From Serinicoccus sediminis (GTDB lineage Bacteria > Actinomycetota > Actinomycetes > Actinomycetales > Dermatophilaceae), in contig NZ_SDVA01000008.1 in assembly GCF_004153545.1 (NCBI RefSeq), forward strand, positions 121,182 through 185,181: 64,000 nt of DNA, read 5' to 3'. A program made the translations under genes and the position numbers. The stretch's first letter is position 1. Each line of letters opens with the position of its first letter. Below the pieces are notes generated by a model. It was given only the letters and a program-made list of their open reading frames with translations, ran no database searches and was not told the origin of the DNA. Below are positions 35,054 to 41,841 of the stretch, piece after piece.

Positions 35054-36220
35054 ATGAGCGACAGGCACATCGACAAGACCCTCACCTCCTCGGGCTACTA
35101 CGTCTCCCAGGAGGCACCCATCCACACCGACGACCCGGTGCCGACCCCGTCGGTGCCGGCTCCGGACATCCTGCGCTGCGCCTATATGGAGATCGTCGTC
35201 ACCGACCTGGCTGCGTCCCGCGACTTCTACGTGGACGTGCTCGGCCTGACCGTCACCGAGGAGGACGACTCCACCGTCTACCTCCGCTCGATCGAGGAGT
35301 TCATCCACCACAACCTCGTCCTGCGCCAGGGGCCGGTGGCCGCCGTGGCGGCGTTCTCCTACCGGGTGCGCAGCCCCGAGGACCTGGACAAGGCGGTGGC
35401 GTTCTACACCGAGCTGGGGTGCCGCGTCGAGCGGCGGGCCGAGGGCTTCACGAAGGGGGTCGGCGACTCGGTCCGCGTCACCGACCCGCTGGGTTTCCCC
35501 TACGAGTTCTTCCACGACGTCGAGCACGTGGAGCGCCTGGCCTGGCGCTACGACCTCTACACCCCCGGTGCGCTGGTGCGCCTGGACCACTTCAACCAGG
35601 TGACGCCCGACGTGCCCCGCGCCACCAAGTTCATGCAGGACCTGGGTTTCCGCGTCACCGAGGACATCCAGGACGACGCGGGGACGGTGTATGCCGCGTG
35701 GATGCGGCGCAAGCCGACCGTCCACGACACCGCCATGACCGGCGGCGACGGTCCGCGGATGCACCACGTCGCCTTCTCCACGCACGAGAAGCACAACATC
35801 CTGGCGATCTGCGACAAGCTCGGGGCGCTGCGCCGCTCGGACGCCATCGAGCGCGGACCGGGCCGGCACGGGGTGTCCAACGCCTTCTACCTCTACCTGC
35901 GCGACCCCGACGGGCACCGGGTCGAGATCTACACCCAGGACTACTACACCGGCGACCCGGACAACCCCGTCATCACCTGGGACGTCCACGACAACCAGCG
36001 CCGGGACTGGTGGGGCAACCCGGTGGTGCCCTCGTGGTACACCGAGGCCTCCCTCGTGCTCGACCTCGACGGCAACCCGCAACCGGTGGTCGAGCGCACC
36101 GACGACTCCGAGATGGGCGTCACCATCGGTGCCGACGGGTTCTCCTACACCCGCCGGGACGAGGACGAGGAGATGCCCGAGTGGAAGAAGGGCGAGTACA
36201 AGCTGGGGCACCAGCTGTGA
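35054..36220 (+). CDS. hpaD: 3,4-dihydroxyphenylacetate 2,3-dioxygenase
   Basis: The 388-residue VOC-fold extradiol dioxygenase closely follows the Brevibacterium fuscum homoprotocatechuate 2,3-dioxygenase: APDILRCAY, EEFIHHNLVL, LVRLDHFNQVTPDVPR, MHHVAFSTHEKHN, and NAFYLYLRDPDGHRVEIYTQDYYTG. The metal ligands His155, His214 and Glu267 of that enzyme fall at about 178, 237 and 290 here because of a longer N-terminus of about 23 residues. It opens the ring next to the diol using Fe(II) or Mn(II). It lies 49 bases after hpaE in the same transcript. Confidence 0.92.
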   Translation: MSDRHIDKTLTSSGYYVSQEAPIHTDDPVPTPSVPAPDILRCAYMEIVVTDLAASRDFYVDVLGLTVTEEDDSTVYLRSIEEFIHHNLVLRQGPVAAVAAFSYRVRSPEDLDKAVAFYTELGCRVERRAEGFTKGVGDSVRVTDPLGFPYEFFHDVEHVERLAWRYDLYTPGALVRLDHFNQVTPDVPRATKFMQDLGFRVTEDIQDDAGTVYAAWMRRKPTVHDTAMTGGDGPRMHHVAFSTHEKHNILAICDKLGALRRSDAIERGPGRHGVSNAFYLYLRDPDGHRVEIYTQDYYTGDPDNPVITWDVHDNQRRDWWGNPVVPSWYTEASLVLDLDGNPQPVVERTDDSEMGVTIGADGFSYTRRDEDEEMPEWKKGEYKLGHQL

Positions 36221-36236
36221 CGAGGGAGGACCACGG

Positions 36237-37022
36237 ATGCTGACACCCGAGCAGATCGCCACGATCGCCGAGGAGCTGGCCGAGGCGGACCGGACGCACT
36301 CGGTGATCCCACGGATCACCGCGCGCTACCCCGAGGCGACCATCGAGGACTCCTACGCCATCCAGGGCGTGTGGCGCGACCAGAACCTCGCCGCCGGCCG
36401 CCGCCTGGTGGGCCGCAAGATCGGGCTGACCTCCAAGGCGATGCAGCAGGCCACGGGGATCAGCGAGCCGGACTACGGCGTCATGTTCGACGACACCGTC
36501 CACGCCTCCGGCGCCGAGATCCCGGTGGACGACTTCTCCAACGTCCGCATCGAGGTCGAGCTCGCGTTCGTCCTCGCGCGGCCGCTGTCCGGGCCGGACT
36601 GCACCCTCGAGCAGGCGCTCGACGCCATCGACTACGCCGTCCCGGCGCTGGAGGTCCTCAACTCGCACATCGAGCTCGAGGGTCGCACCATCGTCGACAC
36701 CATCAGCGACAACGCCGCCTACGGCGCGATGGTGCTCGGCGAGGAGCGCCGGCGCCCGGACGAGATCGACCTGCGCTGGGTCCCCGGGGTGCTGTCCCGC
36801 AACGGGGAGGTCGAGGAGACCGGCGTGGCCGCGGGTGTCCTCGGGCACCCCGCCACCGGGGTGGCCTGGCTGGCCAACAAGTTCCACCAGCACGGCGCCC
36901 GGCTGGAGGCCGGCGAGATCATCCTGGCCGGGTCGTTCACCCGGCCGATGTGGGTCTCCCGGGGGGACGACGTGCACTGCGACTACCGCGAGATGGGGAC
37001 CGTCACGTGCCGCTTCGTCTGA
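36237..37022 (+). CDS. hpaH: 2-oxohept-3-ene-1,7-dioate hydratase
   Basis: The 261-residue enzyme belongs to the FAH-like hydratase family (MhpD/HpaH). It has RRLVGRKIGLTSKAMQQATG, PDYGVMFDD, the metal-binding VEVELAFVL-like RIEVELAFVLARPL and ALEVLNSHIE, with ILAGSFTRPMWVSRGD near the C-terminus. It adds water to 2-oxohept-3-enedioate, giving the substrate of HpaI. GAGGGAGGA lies 6-7 bases before the ATG, and the 3' end overlaps hpaI by 16 bases. Confidence 0.88.
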   Translation: MLTPEQIATIAEELAEADRTHSVIPRITARYPEATIEDSYAIQGVWRDQNLAAGRRLVGRKIGLTSKAMQQATGISEPDYGVMFDDTVHASGAEIPVDDFSNVRIEVELAFVLARPLSGPDCTLEQALDAIDYAVPALEVLNSHIELEGRTIVDTISDNAAYGAMVLGEERRRPDEIDLRWVPGVLSRNGEVEETGVAAGVLGHPATGVAWLANKFHQHGARLEAGEIILAGSFTRPMWVSRGDDVHCDYREMGTVTCRFV

Positions 37023-37807
37023 CGCCGACCTTCCGCGACGTGCTGGCCTCCCTGGACCGGCCGATGGTCGGGATGTGGGTCAGCTCGGGCTCGCCGCTGG
37101 TCGCCGAGATCGCCGCCGGCTCCGGCCTGGACTGGCTGCTCATCGACATGGAGCACGCCCCCAACGGCCTGGAGTCGGTGCTCGCGCAGCTGCAGGCGGT
37201 GGCGGCATACCCCGTCGTGCCGGTCGTCCGCGTCCCCTCCGCCGACCCGGTGCTCATCAAGCAGGTCCTCGACCTCGGCGCGCAGACCATCCTCGTGCCC
37301 ATGGTCGACAGCGCGCAGGAGGCCGCCGACGCCGTCGCGGCGGTCCGCTACCCGCCGCGCGGCAGGCGGGGCGTGGGCTCGGCCCTCGGCCGCTCGGCGC
37401 GGTGGAACCGCGTCGAGGGCTACCTCCAGCAGGCCGAGGAGCACGTCTCGCTGCTCGTGCAGATCGAGTCCGAGGCCGCCGTCGAGGCGGCGGCCGAGAT
37501 CGGGGCGGTCGACGGCGTCGACGGGGTCTTCGTCGGGCCCAGCGACCTGGCGGCGTCCATGGGCGTGCTGGGGCAGCAGACGCACCCGGACGTGCGGGCC
37601 GCCGTGCTCCGGACCTTCGACGCGGTCCGGGCAGCGGGCACCCCCGTGGGCGTCAACGCCTTCGACCCGGCCGTGGCGGACGCCTACCTCGAGCAGGGCG
37701 CCTCCTTCGTCCTCGTCGGCGCCGACGTGGCGCTCCTCGCCCGCGGGTCGGAGGCGCTGGCCACGCGCTTCATCGGCTCCGCCGGGGAGGACACCGACCG
37801 GTCCTGA
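37007..37807 (+). CDS. hpaI: 4-hydroxy-2-oxoheptanedioate aldolase
   Basis: The 266-residue class II aldolase matches HpaI motif by motif: LDWLLIDMEHAPNGLESV (catalytic His and Asp), YPVVPVVRVP with Arg at the position of Arg70, QTILVPMVDSAQEA, RGVGSALGRSARWNR, LVQIES (metal Glu) and VFVGPSDLAASMG (metal Asp). It splits 4-hydroxy-2-oxoheptanedioate into pyruvate and succinic semialdehyde, the last pathway step. The only sensible start is the GTG at 37007, inside the end of hpaH, which implies translational coupling. Confidence 0.88.
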   Translation: MPLRLTPTFRDVLASLDRPMVGMWVSSGSPLVAEIAAGSGLDWLLIDMEHAPNGLESVLAQLQAVAAYPVVPVVRVPSADPVLIKQVLDLGAQTILVPMVDSAQEAADAVAAVRYPPRGRRGVGSALGRSARWNRVEGYLQQAEEHVSLLVQIESEAAVEAAAEIGAVDGVDGVFVGPSDLAASMGVLGQQTHPDVRAAVLRTFDAVRAAGTPVGVNAFDPAVADAYLEQGASFVLVGADVALLARGSEALATRFIGSAGEDTDRS

Positions 37808-37828
37808 CGTCCCGCCTGCCGCCAGCAC

Positions 37829-37899
37829 CTATAGTCGAGGGGTCCGGCGCCGCTGCGCGCCGGTGCTCGAAAAAGGAGCACGGAGTCGCGCCCGGCGCG
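37829..37899 (+). promoter_or_regulatory. internal promoter and three-hairpin leader ahead of the TPP enzyme
   Basis: TATAGT at 37829-37834 is a good -10 box. Three hairpins follow within 60 bases: CCGGCGC/GCGCCGG (37843-37849 with 37856-37862), GTGCTC/GAGCAC around GAAAAAG (37862-37880), and TCGCGC/GCGCGA (37885-37899). The first two share one base, so they could compete. The ATG lies at 37951 after AGAGGAAG. This looks like a structured 5' untranslated region of about 110 bases, possibly regulatory; it matches no riboswitch I know. Confidence 0.5.
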
Positions 37900-37950
37900 A
37901 GAGACACATACGGCCTCGATCCCGTCATGTCTCCAGCAGAGGAAGCTCGT

Positions 37951-39603
37951 ATGCCCACCGTCTCCGCCCACGTCGCCCACACCCTGGCCCGCCACGTCGA
38001 CCACGTCTTCGGGGTCATGGGCAACGGCAACGCGCACGTCCTCGACGCCCTCGAGCGCTCGAGCGACGTGCAGTTCACCGCGGTCCGCCACGAGGCCGGG
38101 GGAGTCGTGGCGGCGGACGCCCACCACCGGGCCTGCGGGCGGATCGCCGCGGCGACCTCGACCTACGGCGCCGGCTTCACCAACACGCTCACGGCGCTGG
38201 CCGAGGCGGTGCAGGCCAAGGTGCCGCTCGTCCTCGTCGTCGGCGACGGCCCGACCTCCGGCCCGCGCCCCTGGGACGTCGACCAGATCGCGCTGGCCTC
38301 CGCGGTCGGCGCCCGCACCTACACGGTCGGGCGGACCGACGCCGCGGCGACCACGGTCATCGCCATCGAGCACGCCCTCACCTACCGGGTGCCCACCGTG
38401 CTGGCGGTGCCCTACGACGTCGCCCGCCTCGAGGCCGGGCCGGTGCCCGAGGTGCCCGCCCCGCTGACCCCGGCGCCCCGGGAGCCCGTCGGCGACTTCG
38501 CCGCCGGCTCCATCACGGAGATCGCCACCGCCCTGGCCGGGGCGCAGCGGCCGTTGCTGCTCGCCGGGCGCGGGGCGTGGCTGGCCGGCGCGGGGGAGGC
38601 GTTGGGGGACCTCGCCGACGCCACCGGCGCGGTGACCGCCACCACCTCGCTGGGGCGCAACATCTTCCCCCGGGCGGAGTACGACCTGGGGGTGGCCGGT
38701 GGCTGGGGTGCCGAGGGTGCGATGGACCTCGTCCGCGAGGCCGACGTCGCGGTCGTCTTCGGCGCCTCGCTCAACCAGTTCACGATGCGCTTCGGGGCGC
38801 TGCTGGCGCCCGGCACCCGCATCTTCCAGGTCGACGTCGCGCCGGCCGCCACGCACCCTCACGTCGGGGGCTACGTCCAGGGCGACGCGGCCCTCGTGGC
38901 GCGGGCGGTCACCGAGCAGCTCTCCGAGCTCGGCCACGTGCCCGGCGCCTGGCGCGAGTCCGTCCCCGTCGCCGAGCTGCGCGCCTACCACCCCGGGGAG
39001 GACCTCGCGCCCGACGGCCGGCTGGACCCGCGGTCGGTGGCGGTCCGGATCGGCGAGCTGCTGCCGCAGGACCGGGTCGTCGTCTCCGACGGCGGGCACT
39101 TCATCGGGTGGGCGAACATGTACTGGCCGGTGGCGGCGCCCGACCGGATGATCATGGTGGGCACGGCCTTCCAGTCGATCGGGCTGGGCTGGCCCTCGGT
39201 GCTCGGCGCCTCCCTGGCCCGCCCGGAGGCGACGGTCGTGCTCACCACTGGGGACGGGGGTGGGCTCATGGCCCTCGCCGACCTGGAGTCGGCGGTGCGC
39301 GTCGCCGGCGGGTCCGGGATGGCGGTGGTGTGGAACGACGGGGCCTACGGCGCCGAGGTCAACCTCTACGGGCTGCAGGGGCTGGCGCTCGCGCCGATGC
39401 TCATCCCGGAGGTCGACTTCGCCGCGCTGGCCTCCGGTGTGGGCGCCCGGGGCGTCGTCGTGCGGAGCCTGGACGACCTCGACCAGCTCGCCGACTGGGC
39501 GGCGCAGCCGGCCGACGAGCGCCCGTTCCTGGTCCTCGACTGCCGGGTGTCCCGCGACGTCGTCGCGCCCTACCAGGAGGAGATCATCCGGGTGAACAGC
39601 TGA
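37951..39603 (+). CDS. thiamine-diphosphate-dependent enzyme (acetolactate synthase/benzoylformate decarboxylase type)
   Basis: The 550-residue protein has the three-domain TPP layout. It has an N-terminal PYR domain with the cofactor-activating Glu in RHEAGGVVAADA (about 46) and a middle domain with PLLLAGRGAWLAG. The C-terminal PP domain carries the GDG...N metal motif (GDGGGLMALADLES ending VVWNDGAYGAE). There is no FAD-specific feature. A decarboxylase for an aromatic 2-oxoacid would make sense beside the hydroxyphenylacetate genes, but a carboligase cannot be excluded. It has its own promoter-like leader and a strong terminator. AGAGGAAG precedes the ATG at 37951; an in-frame ATG at 37927 lacks one. 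Confidence 0.78.
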   Translation: MPTVSAHVAHTLARHVDHVFGVMGNGNAHVLDALERSSDVQFTAVRHEAGGVVAADAHHRACGRIAAATSTYGAGFTNTLTALAEAVQAKVPLVLVVGDGPTSGPRPWDVDQIALASAVGARTYTVGRTDAAATTVIAIEHALTYRVPTVLAVPYDVARLEAGPVPEVPAPLTPAPREPVGDFAAGSITEIATALAGAQRPLLLAGRGAWLAGAGEALGDLADATGAVTATTSLGRNIFPRAEYDLGVAGGWGAEGAMDLVREADVAVVFGASLNQFTMRFGALLAPGTRIFQVDVAPAATHPHVGGYVQGDAALVARAVTEQLSELGHVPGAWRESVPVAELRAYHPGEDLAPDGRLDPRSVAVRIGELLPQDRVVVSDGGHFIGWANMYWPVAAPDRMIMVGTAFQSIGLGWPSVLGASLARPEATVVLTTGDGGGLMALADLESAVRVAGGSGMAVVWNDGAYGAEVNLYGLQGLALAPMLIPEVDFAALASGVGARGVVVRSLDDLDQLADWAAQPADERPFLVLDCRVSRDVVAPYQEEIIRVNS

Positions 39604-39653
39604 GGCGGCCGGGCTCGCGGGAGCCGGCCCCGGGGCATGCCCCGGGCAGCACG

Positions 39654-39685
39654 AAGGGCCCGGCACCGTGAGGTGCCGGGCCCTT
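39654..39685. terminator. 14-bp perfect hairpin between convergent genes
   Basis: AAGGGCCCGGCACC (39654-39667) and GGTGCCGGGCCCTT (39672-39685) pair perfectly around a GTGA loop, with A and T tails on the two strands, so it can terminate in both directions. A second palindrome, CCCGGGGCATGCCCCGGG (39629-39646), lies just before it. Confidence 0.8.
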
Positions 39686-39695
39686 GCTCGTGCCG

Positions 39696-41690
39696 TCAGC
39701 CGGCCAGGCGCTGCATCTGGTCGATCTGCACGCTCTGGGTGACCATCATGTCGGTCGCCAGCTGCTGCACGGTGACGTCCGAGCCGAAGATGATCTCCTC
39801 GACGGCCATGTCGATGGCGCCCTCGTGGTGGGGGACCATGAGCTCGACGAAGAGGGCGTCGAAGGCGGCGCCCTCCGCCTCGGCGAGCTGCTGCATCTGC
39901 TCGGGCGAGGCCATACCCATCTGCTCACGCATGGCGGGGTCGGCGAGCATGCGCTCGTAGGCCGCCACCTCGTCGGTGACCGGGTGTCCGTTGGCGCCCT
40001 GCCAGCCCTGCATGACGTCGATCTCCAGCTGCTGCTCCAGGAGCATCCGGTCGGCCAGCGCCGCGAGCTGCGGGTCGGCCATCCGGTCCTCGGCGAGCTG
40101 CGCCATGAGGATCGCCTGGTAGTGGTGCGGCACCATCATCGACATGAACATCGCGTCGTGGTCGGAGTGGTCGGCCATGTCCTGGCGGCTCTGCGCGACC
40201 ATGCGCTCGGCCTGCGGCGCCGGGACGACCTGAGCGCTCGCGCCCGGGGCGGCGGGGACGACCGCGGAGGTGACGTCCTTGCCGTCGAGACCGGGGGCGT
40301 TCCCCGGGCGGGAGCCGGAGCGTCCCGGGGTCGACTCGTACTGCGTCTGGGCGTTGAGGAAGTCCATCTTCACCCGGTTGTCACCCTTGGTGCCGCGCAC
40401 CTTGAGCACGTCCAGCCCCTGCGTGATGTCGCTGGAGTAGATGTGCCCGTTGTAGTAGTACGCCGACCAGGAGCCACCGAGGACGAGGTTGTCGTCGTCG
40501 ATCGGACCGCGGTCGAAGTAGGCGATCTCCTCGGGGTTGTCGGAGTCGGTGAAGTCGAACACCGAGACGCCGCCCTGGTACCACGCCTGCACCATGACGT
40601 CACCCTTGACGACCGGGATGATCGAGCCGTTGTGCGCGACGCAGTTCTCCGTGTCCTCCTGGTAGCGGGGGATCTTGTAGTAGCTGCGGAAGTCCAGCGA
40701 CGCGGTGTCGCCGTAGGCGATGTCGAAGATCGCGTTGGCGCCGCGGTTGGGCCCCACCGCCTCGTTGCAGGTGGCCGCGCCACCGCCGCCGAGCTCGTCG
40801 GTGAAGATCACCTTCGAGCCGTCGTCGTTGAAGGTGGCCGAGTGCCAGAACGCGAAGTTGGAGTCCTGCACCCGCTCGACCACCTCGGGGTTCACCGGGT
40901 CCGAGATGTCCATGAGGATGCCGTCGCCCATGCAGGCGCCGGCGGCCAGGTCCCGCTCGGGGTAGGCCGTGATGTCGTGGCAGCCGCTCGTGCGGGGGTT
41001 GCCGCCGTCCGGGAAGAGCACCGGCTCGGAGACCACCGCGGCCGAGGCCGGGTCGTCCGTCGGCACCTCGACGACCGAGATCCCGTCGTGCGGGGGCTGG
41101 CAGTTGGGGAAGCGGGAGTTGGGGCCGTAGGAGGAGACGTAGAGGTAGTTGGTGCCCTCGTCCTCGCCCGGGATGAGGGTGTGCGTGTGCGAGCCGCAGT
41201 CGGTGCGCACGGCCTTGACGTAGTCGGGGCTCTCCAGGTCGGAGATGTCGAAGATGCGCATCCCCTCCCAGGAGTCCGGGCTGAGGATGCTGCCGGATGT
41301 GCTGGAGCAGCTGTCGTCGGACCGGGGGGAGTCGACCGACATGAAGAGCAGTGAGCCGTCCTCGGAGACGGACACGTCGCCCTGGCCGCCGGGGCACAGC
41401 ACCTGGGTGACGAGCTCGGGGTCCTTGGGCTTGGAGATGTCCCAGATGCGGAAGCCGTCGTAGTTGCCCTGGAAGGCGTAGTCGCCCCAGAAGGCGATGT
41501 CGGAGTTGAAGCCCTCCAGCGGCGCCTGCTTCGGGGTGTTGCTCAGCAGCGTCATGTTGTCGCTGGTCTCGATGTCGTCGGGGTCGGCTTGGACCGCTCC
41601 CGGTAGGTACGCGACGCTGAGGGTCGTCGCGAAGACCGCCGTCGCCGCCGTGCGCAGCAGACGTCTGGTCCGGTTCGTGGTGTCGCCCAT
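39696..41690 (-). CDS. exported LVIVD-repeat beta-propeller fused to a DUF305 domain
   Basis: The 664-residue protein has a Sec signal (RRLLRTAATAVFATTLSVAYLPG, cleavage near VQA). A beta-propeller of LVIVD-type repeats follows, seen as recurring FRIWDISKPKDPEL, MRIFDISDLESPDY, LMDISDPVNPEVV and VSVFDFTDSDNPEE. After a Pro/Ala linker near residue 470, a DUF305 ferritin-like four-helix domain carries two MVPHH motifs (MMVPHHYQAI, LMVPHHEGAI). DUF305 proteins are linked to metal or redox stress. GGAGG lies 9 bases before the ATG at 41690, which was chosen over a longer frame from 41780 that lacks such a site. The role is unknown. Confidence 0.8.
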   Translation of the reverse strand: MGDTTNRTRRLLRTAATAVFATTLSVAYLPGAVQADPDDIETSDNMTLLSNTPKQAPLEGFNSDIAFWGDYAFQGNYDGFRIWDISKPKDPELVTQVLCPGGQGDVSVSEDGSLLFMSVDSPRSDDSCSSTSGSILSPDSWEGMRIFDISDLESPDYVKAVRTDCGSHTHTLIPGEDEGTNYLYVSSYGPNSRFPNCQPPHDGISVVEVPTDDPASAAVVSEPVLFPDGGNPRTSGCHDITAYPERDLAAGACMGDGILMDISDPVNPEVVERVQDSNFAFWHSATFNDDGSKVIFTDELGGGGAATCNEAVGPNRGANAIFDIAYGDTASLDFRSYYKIPRYQEDTENCVAHNGSIIPVVKGDVMVQAWYQGGVSVFDFTDSDNPEEIAYFDRGPIDDDNLVLGGSWSAYYYNGHIYSSDITQGLDVLKVRGTKGDNRVKMDFLNAQTQYESTPGRSGSRPGNAPGLDGKDVTSAVVPAAPGASAQVVPAPQAERMVAQSRQDMADHSDHDAMFMSMMVPHHYQAILMAQLAEDRMADPQLAALADRMLLEQQLEIDVMQGWQGANGHPVTDEVAAYERMLADPAMREQMGMASPEQMQQLAEAEGAAFDALFVELMVPHHEGAIDMAVEEIIFGSDVTVQQLATDMMVTQSVQIDQMQRLAG

Positions 41691-41841
41691 GACAGCCAAC
41701 CTCCAGTGGTTTCGGGGATCCTTCGACCCTAGGGGGGTGACGTCGGGGAAGCCGAGGGTGAACCACCAAACTTGGGACAACCTTTACGGACCTGGTGGAA
41801 GCGCTGACAGCGTGGGCGGCCAGACGCGCATCCCTCCTCGG

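Noticed and set aside
36835..37950. In-frame extension of the TPP gene to 36835
   Set aside because: The extension is Arg/Gly/Pro-rich, overlaps hpaH and hpaI in another frame, and a ribosome site and promoter-like leader precede the ATG at 37951.
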